Assembly (NCBI GenBank): GCA_035765895.1
Contig: DASTWL010000003.1
Location: 1 to 64,000 of the forward strand
Length of the DNA stretch: 64,000 nt
Direction of reading: 5' to 3'
Source: Verrucomicrobiia bacterium
GTDB lineage: Bacteria > Verrucomicrobiota > Verrucomicrobiia > Limisphaerales > DSYF01
Shown here: piece after piece, positions 44,838 through 55,448 of the stretch
Layout: every line of letters begins with the position of its first letter
Numbering within the stretch: the stretch's first letter is position 1
The notes under the pieces: generated by a model
Databases searched by the model: none
Told to the model about the DNA's origin: nothing
The model's input: only the letters and a program-made list of their open reading frames with translations
Position numbers and translations under genes: made by a program

Positions 44838-45266
44838 CGGGTAATTTTACCCCGCCGCGAACCGTTTCCGCATTGGACGTGCTGGCCATTTCGTTGGACT
44901 TTCTGACCGGGTTGCTCTTCCTGCGGTTCAGCAGCTTGGACGGCGTATCGTGGGAAGCCGCCGGAGACCAACAAACGAACGCGGGGGAAAACCGCTTCGG
45001 ACGGTTGATCCCGGTGAGTTGAATCGGACCCGACGAAGGCGCTGGCTTTGAATCGGTGCGATCCGTGGCTCGAAGTCTTCTTCTCCGCATCGAGTTTGCC
45101 TTTCCGCGCCGGGTGAATGCGCCGTGACCACACATCAAGGGTGTCAGAAACCGGGAAGGGTTCGGGACGAAATTGTCAGACGATTCCGTTTGTTGTTGGC
45201 CACGAAGGCAATTGTGAGATTCACCATTCTTCTGGTGAATTGCCCGGGCGTTTGCCTGCATTGGCG
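44838..45266. other. Intergenic region without visible gene
   Basis: About 430 bases. Short chance frames on both strands are not supported. There is a trace of ATCCGTGGCTCGAAG near 45062, perhaps a remnant of the same kind as in 12859-13006. The promoter of the isomerase gene must lie in the first part. Confidence 0.45.
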
Positions 45267-46016
45267 TCACTGCCGGAAAATTTCGATCAGCAGGGTCGAG
45301 CCAACCACGAGCAGCCCGGCAAAAATAACCCGATAAAATCGCCGGCCTTCCATGCGCTGATTGGCGATGCGTCCCAACAGCACTGCCACCACCAGGCCGG
45401 GAAGTGACCACACATAAAACCGGCTTACGTCGCGCGTCCAGAGGCCCGCGTTCCAGAGGCCGAACATCACCACGGCGCTGGCCACGAGAAAATAACCCTG
45501 CAGGGTCGCGCGAAATCGCACCGGCGACCACTTGCACAAGGCGCCATAAACGACCAGCGGCGGACCATTCATTCCGTAGGCGCCGCCGAGGATTCCCGAC
45601 GTGAAACCAAACAGCCACGCGAACCGGTCGTCGCTCAGTTCGCCCGCCGTTCCGCCGTGCAGCGAGTAAATTGAGAACGCCAGAATCATCAGTGCGAGCA
45701 GCGCTTTGACCGCGGCTTCGGGCGTCACTTGGAGCAGCCACAATCCGACCGGAATGCCGAGCAGGCTGGAGATGATCAATTTGCCGGCGCTGAACACATG
45801 CACGTGCTTCCAATCCTGCGCCACAACCATCGCCGCGATGGTAATGGACGCGAGAACCGCCAAGGGGACGGCAATTTTGACGGGGACCATCAAGGCCAGC
45901 ACCGGCACGCTGACGAGCGCTTCGCCGAAGCCGAACGTGGAACGGACCAGCGTTGCCCCGAACAACACCAGCGGCACGACAATCGCAAGGAAATCTGGCC
46001 GTGACGCGACCGTCAT
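45267..46016 (-). CDS. TauE/SafE-family sulfite/anion exporter (TSUP)
   Basis: A 249-residue membrane protein with about eight hydrophobic helices and the TSUP repeats: LVRSTFGFGEALVSVPVLALM near the start and GFTSGILGGAYGMNGPPLVVYGAL in the second half. TSUP proteins export sulfite, sulfonates or related anions. Its ATG overlaps the DUF488 stop by four bases (ATGA), putting it at the end of the nitrate reductase unit. Confidence 0.85.
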   Translation of the reverse strand: MTVASRPDFLAIVVPLVLFGATLVRSTFGFGEALVSVPVLALMVPVKIAVPLAVLASITIAAMVVAQDWKHVHVFSAGKLIISSLLGIPVGLWLLQVTPEAAVKALLALMILAFSIYSLHGGTAGELSDDRFAWLFGFTSGILGGAYGMNGPPLVVYGALCKWSPVRFRATLQGYFLVASAVVMFGLWNAGLWTRDVSRFYVWSLPGLVVAVLLGRIANQRMEGRRFYRVIFAGLLVVGSTLLIEIFRQ

Positions 46017-46378
46017 TCCCCGAACCTCGTTTTCAATTTCCCTTCCAGGTAAATCTTCAACACCGCGGCGTTGTTGTGTTCGAGGTCGTGCGCACCGAAC
46101 AACAGCGTCACGTCGCCGGATTTGGCAGCGTCCAGCAACGGCCGCCACGCGGCAGGCTGCCCGTCGAGTTCGATGCGGTAGCGGCGCTGAAATTCCTTCC
46201 ACTTCGCCGGATCGTGATTGAACCACTGGCGCAATTCCTTGCTGGGCGCTGCGTCTTTGATCCAGGCGGTCAGGCGGAGCGCCTCTTTTTTGACGCCACG
46301 CGGCCAAAGACGGTCCACCAGGAAGCGGCGCCCGTCCGCCTTCGCAGGGGGCTCATAGGCTCGCTTGGTTCGAATCAT
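46013..46378 (-). CDS. DUF488-family protein
   Basis: A 121-residue protein of the DUF488 (YeaO-like) group: IRTKRAYEPPAKADGRRFLVDRLWPRGVKKE near the N-terminus and HNNAAVLKIYLEGKL at the C-terminus. Function is unknown. The ATG at 46378 lies 25 bases inside the upstream small membrane protein gene, so it is translated as part of this operon. Confidence 0.85.
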   Translation of the reverse strand: MIRTKRAYEPPAKADGRRFLVDRLWPRGVKKEALRLTAWIKDAAPSKELRQWFNHDPAKWKEFQRRYRIELDGQPAAWRPLLDAAKSGDVTLLFGAHDLEHNNAAVLKIYLEGKLKTRFGE

Positions 46379-46667
46379 GACGCGTATTGGCAATTGGTTT
46401 CGTTTCGTCCGGCGGGCGGCCCTCATTCGAGTTCCGCGCCTCCGAGTCCACCCGGTTGACGAACAAGTAGAGACCGGTGCAAGTCAGCAGAAGCAGGCCG
46501 GAGACGATTGCCGCGGGCAGCGCCACGGAGCGGTGGCCGGCGAGATACGCTTCGAGCGTCGCGGTGAGCAGCCACATCTGGACGATCAGCAGCAGCGCAA
46601 TCAGCGCCAGCGCGCCGTCAATGGCGGTCAACCCTTGCTTGCGGGTCGGCGGGGTTCGCTCGGACAT
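46353..46667 (-). CDS. Small two-helix membrane protein in nitrate operon
   Basis: A 104-residue protein with two hydrophobic helices (GALALIALLLIVQMWLLTATLE and AAIVSGLLLLTCTGLYLFV) and a charged C-terminal tail. I recall a DUF6755-type gene in this place in other nitrate reductase clusters, but did not verify it. It starts three bases after the Rieske gene stops and overlaps DUF488 by 26 bases. Confidence 0.65.
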   Translation of the reverse strand: MSERTPPTRKQGLTAIDGALALIALLLIVQMWLLTATLEAYLAGHRSVALPAAIVSGLLLLTCTGLYLFVNRVDSEARNSNEGRPPDETKPIANTRHDSNQASL

Positions 46668-46670
46668 GAC

Positions 46671-47186
46671 CTAACTTTCAGTTGTCGTTTCCATCGCGAC
46701 GGCGACCAGGTGGTCGCCTTCCCGCTTCAACACCACGCGAGGCAGCGGGCGGGTCGGCGGTCCTTGGAGGACATTCCCGGTTTTGACCGCAAAGTAGCCT
46801 TCGTGACACGGACACTCGATGCGTTTCCTTTCCGGGGCGTAATAGACTGCGCACGACAGGTGCGTGCATTTCTGGCTGTAAGCCACGAAGGTTTCTGCGT
46901 CGGGACGAATCAGGATGCACGGATCTTTTTCCGTGGGATAACGAAACAGGCGAACGCCTCCGACCGGGATTTCATTCACGTCTGCCACGGTTTTTTGAGG
47001 ATAAACCGGCTGCTTGTATAACCAGGCGCGGACGGTGATCCACACGTTGCCCACGAACATTCCGAGGCTCGTCAGGACAAGGAACTTGGTGAACTGGCGA
47101 CGGCTGACATAGCGTTCGTCCGCAGCGCGAATGGAAAACTCATCCTGCCACAGCGGTTCTTTGCTCGTTTGTCGAAACAGTTTCAT
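46671..47186 (-). CDS. Rieske 2Fe-2S protein with twin-arginine N-terminus
   Basis: A 171-residue Rieske protein. The Fe-S ligands are in CTHLSC and CPCHEGYF (Cys-His pairs). A twin-arginine stretch (SRRQFTKFL) and one membrane helix ([17 protein letters not shown]) precede it, so the domain probably lies outside the cytoplasm or is anchored in the membrane. The ATG at 47186 overlaps the preceding ferredoxin stop. It probably moves electrons between the membrane cytochrome domain and the ferredoxin-like protein. Confidence 0.88.
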   Translation of the reverse strand: MKLFRQTSKEPLWQDEFSIRAADERYVSRRQFTKFLVLTSLGMFVGNVWITVRAWLYKQPVYPQKTVADVNEIPVGGVRLFRYPTEKDPCILIRPDAETFVAYSQKCTHLSCAVYYAPERKRIECPCHEGYFAVKTGNVLQGPPTRPLPRVVLKREGDHLVAVAMETTTES

Positions 47187-47761
47187 GGTTTTGCCTCCCA
47201 GATGTAATCGGCGACGTCCACCGAAACGGCGTTTTCGTCCGGCGGCACCATCATGTGGACCTTGGTGGTCACCCGCTGCCTGCCGAATTGAAAAACGTTT
47301 GTCGGCTTTTCGCGACGGCTTCGTTCGATCTGCTCGCGCGGCACGAAAGCCAGCGCCTGACTCGGACAAACGGTGGCGCACATGGGGCGCTTGCCGGCCG
47401 AGGTCCGGTCGTAGCACATGTCGCATTTCATCATCTGCTCCAGCTCGGTCATCATCTTCGGGATGCCGAAGGGGCATGCCAGCACGCAATTCGAACACGC
47501 GATGCACCGCGGCTTGAGCGAGGACTGCACCACGCCGTCCTCGGTCTTCTTGATTGCGTCCGCCGGACAAACCTTGGCGCACGTCGGGTCGTCACAGTGC
47601 ATGCAGACAAACGGGACGGTCGCGATGGTGTTCGCCCGATCCAGATAATCCACATGAATCATGGGCGTGCCGCGATGCGTTTCGCATTCGGCACACGCGT
47701 TCACGCACGACTGACAGCCGATGCAGCGTGAGGGGTCAACGTAAAACTCGTAGCCGAACAT
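47183..47761 (-). CDS. Four-cluster 4Fe-4S ferredoxin subunit (NrfC/DmsB-like)
   Basis: A 192-residue electron-transfer protein with four cysteine groups: [40 protein letters not shown] and [21 protein letters not shown]. This is the usual four-cluster subunit of DMSO-reductase-family enzymes. It has no signal peptide, so it is likely cytoplasmic. It lies between the catalytic subunit (10-base gap) and the Rieske gene (four-base overlap). Confidence 0.92.
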   Translation of the reverse strand: MFGYEFYVDPSRCIGCQSCVNACAECETHRGTPMIHVDYLDRANTIATVPFVCMHCDDPTCAKVCPADAIKKTEDGVVQSSLKPRCIACSNCVLACPFGIPKMMTELEQMMKCDMCYDRTSAGKRPMCATVCPSQALAFVPREQIERSRREKPTNVFQFGRQRVTTKVHMMVPPDENAVSVDVADYIWEAKP

Positions 47762-47771
47762 CTCAGTTTCC

Positions 47772-49971
<2,200 letters not shown>

Positions 49972-49979
<8 letters not shown>

Positions 49980-52203
49980 GGTGTTGCTCCTTCATTCTCA
50001 ATTGTGCCGATGCGATGGCTTTGCGTTTGCACGCCGGGCAAAGTCCCTGCCAGTGTCCGGCTGGTCCGGGCATGGAATAGTCGAAACCGAGTTGCCCCAA
50101 CACGATGCGCAAATCATCCACGTGCATTCGCGAGGCAAAGCGCTCACCACAGCGTGCGCAGTGGGTTCCTTCATCCTTGTCGCCGGCTGCGTGGTAAAAC
50201 TTCACGCCCAATTGGGCGGGCCGCTGGAAAATGTGAAAGAACTTGCCGAACGGCAGGAACAACAGCGCGGCTATGACCGTGATCGCGTGGAGAATTGAAA
50301 GGAAGCCGTAATAATTGCCGCGCAGCCAAAGCGTCGAAACCGTCAATGCCAGACCGGTAATCGAAATCGCGAACAGGAGAATGATCGGCAGAAAATCCAT
50401 CGCGAAGGATTGCACCGCCTGCGCGCCGCGATCCAGCATGCGGCGCCACAGCGACAGCGCGATGCCCGTGATCACCAGAAGCGCGGCGAAATCCAGTCCG
50501 TGAAAGATTACCCACGAGACGATGGTGCGGATTTTGAACCACATCGCCGGAAAGCCAAAAAGATAGCCGATGTAGGTCATCTGGTCGTTGGGCGCGGATT
50601 CAAAATAAATCCATCCAAACACGAGCGGGAAGGTGATGGCTGCGGCGAGCACGCAGCCCCAAAACAAGAACTGATGCATCCACCAGCGCAGCCGCGAACG
50701 GCGGTAAATGAATGTCTGCCAGGCAATGTTCCGCGTCGCCAGCACGGAGGTTCGTGTGAGCGCCCGGAAAATCCCTTCCTTCCGGAACATCTCCCAGCCA
50801 CGCCGCCAGAAGAGTTTTGTGGGCGGCTTTTGCAACCAGACGTAATAGTGATAGGTCACGCCCCACCAGGAAAAAATGCACGCGAACGTATAGACGACCA
50901 GGGCGGCATCAAACGTTTCGAGATTTCGCGAGCCAACCACAATCGCCGCCACGAGAATGCCGGTCCACATCGTGGCCCAGGCGGCGGCGCGCAGGCGGTC
51001 GGCGGTTCGCGTGAACTCCGCCGGCAAACGCAATTCGACCTGCTCCTGGCGCGACAGGAAGACTTTCCGGTTGATCAACCACAGGACAACTGCGGTCGCT
51101 GAAAACAGCAGGAAACCCGGCCAGATGATGTTGAACTGCTGGCGAAAGAACCCGAGCAGCAACGGCGGGAAAAAACCTCCAATTCCGCCCAGCGCGCCGA
51201 CCAAGCCGCCGACCGTTCCGGTTTCCTTCGGGAAAAACTGTGGCACAAGCTTGAACACGGCGCCGTTCCCGAGCCCCAGCAGCGCGGCGCATCCCAGCGC
51301 GCCGACCGTGAACGGGACGATTGCGGGCCAGGCAAGCAGCAGCGCAAACAATGCGATGCCCAGAAACACACCGGCCAGAACACGAGCCCCACCGATGCGG
51401 TCCGAAAGCCATCCACCAACCGGTCGCAACAGGGTGGCGACGACCACAAAGCCCGCCGCGCGAAAACCCGCGTCCATGATGCTCAACCCGAAATCATCGC
51501 GCAGCAACAGTGGCAGATAGATCGAGAAGGCAACGAATCCACCGAAGGTCAGGAAATAAAACGCTGCCAGCGCCCAGGAAAGTTTCTCCCGGACGAGAAC
51601 GCCGACCATTTCACGGACTGTGGCCGGGCGTCGCGTCGCCGGTGCGTTTCGAGCGAGCAAAGCGAAAACAATCGCCCACACGATCAGCAATACCGCTGTT
51701 CCCCGATACACCGATTGCCAACCCACCGCCGCGGCGATCACCGGGCCCAGGAATACCGCCGCCGATTGCCCGATGTTGCCCAGGCCATAAACGCCGAGCG
51801 CGCCGCCTTGTTTCGCCGCGGGCGTCCAAGGCGAAACGTATCCGATGCCGACCGCGAACGATGATCCAGCAAGGCCCAGAAAGAAACCGACCGTCAGAAG
51901 TTGAGAATAACTTGCCGCCCACGGCACGATGAAGGCTGGAATCGCGCTCACCACCATCAGCACGGAGAACACGCCCCGGCCGCCCCAGCGGTCCGTCAAC
52001 ATGCCCATGGGAATTCGCGCCAGCGCACCCAAAATGACGGGCGCCGCCACGAGCGCCGCGCTCTGCGTCGGAGTCAGATTAAAAATGCGCCGAAACTCGG
52101 GCGCGAAAGCGCTGATCAAACCCCAGACCGCGAAGCAAAGCGTGAACGAAACGGTCCCCAACGCCACGTGGCCTGCAAACGACTGCTTGTCCTCGTTTTT
52201 CAT
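49972..52203 (-). CDS. NarK-type nitrate transporter fused to NarI-like cytochrome domain
   Basis: A 743-residue fusion. Residues about 1-395 are a 12-helix MFS transporter of the NarK/NasA kind ([18 protein letters not shown] at the start, [19 protein letters not shown], and the late [20 protein letters not shown]). A linker follows, then five or so further helices (about 415-690) with repeated His residues ([54 protein letters not shown]) like the diheme b-type NarI/HdrE subunits. The C-terminus (about 695-735) has two CxxC pairs ([16 protein letters not shown]). It is the first gene of the operon, presumably joining nitrate import to quinol oxidation. Heme binding is inferred. Confidence 0.88.
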
Positions 52204-52467
52204 GGGCGTTCTAATGTTTGTCTTACGTCATTGCGCCAAGTGCGTCGAGCAAAGATGAAAACTTTTCGATTCAATAGGGCTGGGTTGTCGTCGTTGCGTG
52301 ACATTTCCGCATCTTCACATTCCCAGAGGCCGTAATTTCTCCGGCAACGGCGGCCGATGATCTTGCAGCCACATTCTTGTCGGGCGTTGCGCGGCTCCGG
52401 TTCACGAGAAACACAATCGAACGGGCCATCATCGCGGAGCCTGCGGGGCCGACGCTTTCAAGGCGCG

Positions 52468-53619
52468 TCATGCTTTTCCCAGCGCTTGGGCAAAATCCGC
52501 AATCAGGTCGGCGGTGTCTTCGATTCCGACGGAAGCCCGCACCAGCCCGTCGCTGATGCCGGCCCGACTCCGTTCGGCCGGGGAAAGGGTGCGGTGCGAC
52601 GTGCGCGAAGGAACGCAGATCAGGCTTTCCACGCCGCCGAGGCTCAACGCCGGCAGGAACAGCTTCAGCCGTTCGAGCAGGGCATCCACCCGACCGGCAT
52701 CGTGCAATTCAAAGGACAGCATCCCGCCGAACCCGCGCATCTGACGCGCTGCCAGCGTGTGGTCGGGGTGCGCGGGCAGGCCGGGATAGTTGACCCGCGC
52801 CACAGCCGGGTGGGCTTCGAGAAAACGTGCCAGCGCGAGGGCGTTTTCGTTGTGCCGTTGCACGCGCACGGCCAGCGTTTTCAGGCCGCGTTCCAGCTGC
52901 GCGCAGGCAAAGGCATCAAGCATCCCGCCGAAGTTTACCGCGCTCGCCTTGACCCGTTGGACGATTCCAGCCGAGGCCACCACCACGCCGGCGTTCAAAT
53001 CGCTGTGCCCGTTCAAATACTTCGTGGCGCTGTGGACCACCACGTCAATGCCGAGGGCGAGTGGATTCTGGTTGATCGGCGTGGCGAAGGTGTTGTCAAC
53101 CACCGTCAGAATGCCCCGGCTCCTGCCCAACCGGCCGATCGCCTCGAGGTCCACGCAATGCAGCAGCGGGTTGGAGGGCGATTCGACATAAACCAGCCGG
53201 GTTTCGGGCCGCACGGAAGCGGCGAACTCGGCGGCGTTCGCACCCCAGGAAAGTTGGACGCCCAGCCGTTGCAACTCCCGCGTGACGAATTGCATGGTGC
53301 CGCCGTAGAGATCGCTCTGGAAAATTGCGTGGTCGCCCGGCTGAAGATGGGCCAGCAGCAACGTGGCGATGGCCGCCATGCCCGAGCCGAACACCACCGC
53401 CGCCTCGCCGCCCTCCAAGGCGGCCAGCTTGCGGTTTATGACCTCCTGATTGGGCGTGTTGAAGTAACGCGGATAAATGTTTTCATTGGCCGGATTGGGA
53501 AACGCATAGGCCGTCGAGGTGAAGACCGGACTGCACGCGCCTCCCGTGACAGTGTCCCGGTGCGTGCCCGCGTGGATGCACCGGGTGGAGAAGCCGCCGC
53601 GATGAGGATGGGTGTTCAT
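52468..53619 (-). CDS. Cystathionine gamma-synthase/gamma-lyase family PLP enzyme
   Basis: A 383-residue enzyme of trans-sulfuration. Family motifs are STRCIHAGTHRDTVTGGACSPVFTSTAYAF, FGSGMAAIATLLLAHLQPGDHAI, SNPLLHCVDLEAI and the PLP-lysine motif VVHSATKYLNGHSDLNAGVV, where the Lys binds pyridoxal phosphate. The late LGGVESLICVPSRTSH and HRTLSPAERSRAGI fit the MetB/MetC group, but the exact reaction (synthase, lyase or homocysteine synthase) cannot be told. The ATG at 53619 gives the family start. It faces away from the nsrR-like gene. Confidence 0.9.
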   Translation of the reverse strand: MNTHPHRGGFSTRCIHAGTHRDTVTGGACSPVFTSTAYAFPNPANENIYPRYFNTPNQEVINRKLAALEGGEAAVVFGSGMAAIATLLLAHLQPGDHAIFQSDLYGGTMQFVTRELQRLGVQLSWGANAAEFAASVRPETRLVYVESPSNPLLHCVDLEAIGRLGRSRGILTVVDNTFATPINQNPLALGIDVVVHSATKYLNGHSDLNAGVVVASAGIVQRVKASAVNFGGMLDAFACAQLERGLKTLAVRVQRHNENALALARFLEAHPAVARVNYPGLPAHPDHTLAARQMRGFGGMLSFELHDAGRVDALLERLKLFLPALSLGGVESLICVPSRTSHRTLSPAERSRAGISDGLVRASVGIEDTADLIADFAQALGKA

Positions 53620-53839
53620 GAGATTGAGAACGGTGCCCGCCGCCGATGCGCTCGAACCGCGCGCCCAGGCACCCTGCGACAGGGGACATTGTCCTGCTGG
53701 TGGGCGTGCGGGCACATGGGCTCCGGCAGTTTCAGCGGGGCTGTCCGGTCTGCGGCGGTTGACGTCGGCCAATTCAAATCTGCATTTCCGTTTTGGTCGC
53801 CGTGGTCGGCACGCCCGGGCGTAAAAATGCCCTTGGCAA

Positions 53840-53862
53840 AAGATGTATTACAAGTCCATCTT
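53840..53862 (+). promoter_or_regulatory. NsrR-type operator upstream of nsrR-like gene
   Basis: A 23-base palindrome with the layout 11-1-11. Its outer halves AAGATG and CATCTT are perfect inverted repeats and match the known NsrR consensus (AAGATG-CATTT-n-AAATG-CATCTT); the inner bases (TATTA, AAGTC) agree only partly. It ends 35 bases before the start of the nsrR-like gene, which suggests autoregulation, and may also reach the cystathionine synthase-family gene on the other strand. Confidence 0.65.
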
Positions 53863-53897
53863 TGGATGGCAAGCTTCATTTTGACCACCGGCAAATC

Positions 53898-54329
53898 ATG
53901 CAACTCAGCGCTTATTCCGATTATTCCATGCGGGTGCTCATGCAGGCCGCCCTGCGCAGTCCGGAACGCGTCACCGTTGATCAAGTGGCGGAAACCTTCG
54001 GCATTTCACGCCATCATCTGGTCAAGGTGGTGCATGATCTCGGGCAGCATCATTATCTCCAGACGTTTCGCGGCATCGGTGGCGGCTTCACGCTCGCCCG
54101 TCCGCCCGCGGACATTCGCCTGGGCGATGTCGTCCGTCTGGGCGAGGAGCAGGAAACCGTCATTGATTGCAAGGACGGTTCGAGACGCTCGTGCCGGCTG
54201 TCGCCGGCCTGCCGCCTCAAGGGGGTTCTGGACGAAGCGGCCGCCGCCTTTTTCGAGGTTCTGGACAATTACACGCTGGCGGATGTTGTGAAACAGCCCG
54301 CGCGGATGCGTGGTGTGCTCGGCCTGTAA
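53898..54329 (+). CDS. nsrR: Rrf2-family regulator, NsrR type (NO-sensing 2Fe-2S repressor)
   Basis: A 143-residue Rrf2-family repressor. The N-terminal winged helix (about 1-75: LSAYSDYSMRVLMQAAL, VAETFGISRHHLVKVVHDLG, RGIGGGFTLARP) is followed by three cysteines (91, 99, 105) in CKDGSRRSCRLSPACRL, the NsrR pattern for a nitric-oxide-sensitive [2Fe-2S] cluster. The ATG at 53898 begins the DNA-binding domain; an upstream in-frame start would overlap the operator. It sits near the nitrate operon, for which it is a natural regulator. The IscR-type spacing is different, so NsrR is preferred. Confidence 0.85.
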   Translation: MQLSAYSDYSMRVLMQAALRSPERVTVDQVAETFGISRHHLVKVVHDLGQHHYLQTFRGIGGGFTLARPPADIRLGDVVRLGEEQETVIDCKDGSRRSCRLSPACRLKGVLDEAAAAFFEVLDNYTLADVVKQPARMRGVLGL

Positions 54330-54448
54330 ATTTTGTCCGGCGGGCATTCCGATGGGAATGTGGTAAGCCGTGCGGCTCCGCATCGCATGGTGTCATGCCG
54401 AACTCCGCCGGTCCGCGTTGGCCGTGGGGGCATTCGGCGCACGACGAT

Positions 54449-55336
54449 CTACGGGTTGGAAACGCCATTAGATTCGCGCCGGGGGGAGGTTTGGCGGAAT
54501 GCGCCGGGCGTGCGCCCGGTGTAGCGGCGGAAGACGGTGCTGAAATACTGGCTCGAGTTGAAGCCGACGGAGAGGGCGATGTCCGTCACGGACAACGTCG
54601 TCCGGCGCAGCAGATGGCAGGCGTTTTCCATGCGGACGCGTTGCAGGTAATCATTCGGTGTGAGTCCCATTTCGGCCTTGAAGAGTTCGAAGGTTCGGGA
54701 GCGGCTGTAGCCGAGGTGCCGTGCCAGCGTCGCCATGGAAACGGGTTCCGCGTGATGCTGCCGGAGAAAGTTCACGGCGGCCGCCGCAATCTCCCGGGGC
54801 ATGCGGGCTGGCGACAGGATCTGACGCACCGTTTCCAGCAGGGCACCACAGATGAGGTTGCGCAGCTTGGCCTGCGTCACGGTGTCCTGGGGACGCCGCC
54901 AGTAACCCGCGGTTTCATCCATCAGCTGACGGAGCGTCCAGCGCAGGCTGGAATTGAATGAATGGACCGTCATCACCGACTGGCGGAGCGACTGGCCCAG
55001 ACGAACCGCGTCGGCACGCGTGAAGGGTGAATTTCTCCATGGCAGGACGGGCTGCGAACTGAGCACCAGCCCGCAGATCCGGCAGGGCGAACGCACGTTG
55101 TGGCGGCCCCGGTGCACGGCGCGCGGCGGCACAATCAGGAACTCACCGCCGCGCAATTCCACCGCGCCATGCGCACGGAATTCATAAGTGGTGGCCCCCT
55201 CCAGGAGAAACAGGATCTCGAAGCCGGCATGTTTGTGCCACAGGACGCGGCTGGCGTTGTCGCGCTGCATCACGCCCATCTGTTGCAGGAGATCAAGGTT
55301 GATTGATTTTCCGAGCAGCTTTTCCGGGTGAGGCAT
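54449..55336 (-). CDS. AraC-family transcriptional regulator
   Basis: A 295-residue regulator with a cupin sensor domain (HKHAGFEILFLLEGATTYEFRAHG, then IVPPRAVHRGRH) and a C-terminal AraC helix-turn-helix pair (about 195-290): VSMATLARHLGYSRSRTFELFKAEMGL and VTDIALSVGFNSSQYFSTVFRRYTG. The start at 55336 removes an unsupported, Ala/Pro-rich leader. It is divergent from the propeller-type sensor kinase, and the two share their 5' region, so cross-control is possible. The effector is unknown. Confidence 0.85.
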   Translation of the reverse strand: MPHPEKLLGKSINLDLLQQMGVMQRDNASRVLWHKHAGFEILFLLEGATTYEFRAHGAVELRGGEFLIVPPRAVHRGRHNVRSPCRICGLVLSSQPVLPWRNSPFTRADAVRLGQSLRQSVMTVHSFNSSLRWTLRQLMDETAGYWRRPQDTVTQAKLRNLICGALLETVRQILSPARMPREIAAAAVNFLRQHHAEPVSMATLARHLGYSRSRTFELFKAEMGLTPNDYLQRVRMENACHLLRRTTLSVTDIALSVGFNSSQYFSTVFRRYTGRTPGAFRQTSPRRESNGVSNP

Positions 55337-55448
55337 GAGACCATGCTGGCCTGCGCGGGCACCCGGCGGCACCCCCTCAAACGGAGGGGGCATCAGGTTG
55401 CTTTTCCACTGGTTTTGGTGCGGGCTTTGGTGCTCATTGAATTGCGTT

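Noticed and set aside
44838-45266. Short frames on the minus strand (up to 99 residues) in this gap
   Set aside because: No start with a ribosome site, no recognisable domain, and frames overlap one another.
52357-54291. 644-residue plus-strand frame across the cystathionine synthase-family gene and nsrR
   Set aside because: Overlaps a PLP enzyme with all family motifs and the nsrR-like gene in a different frame; no domain of its own.
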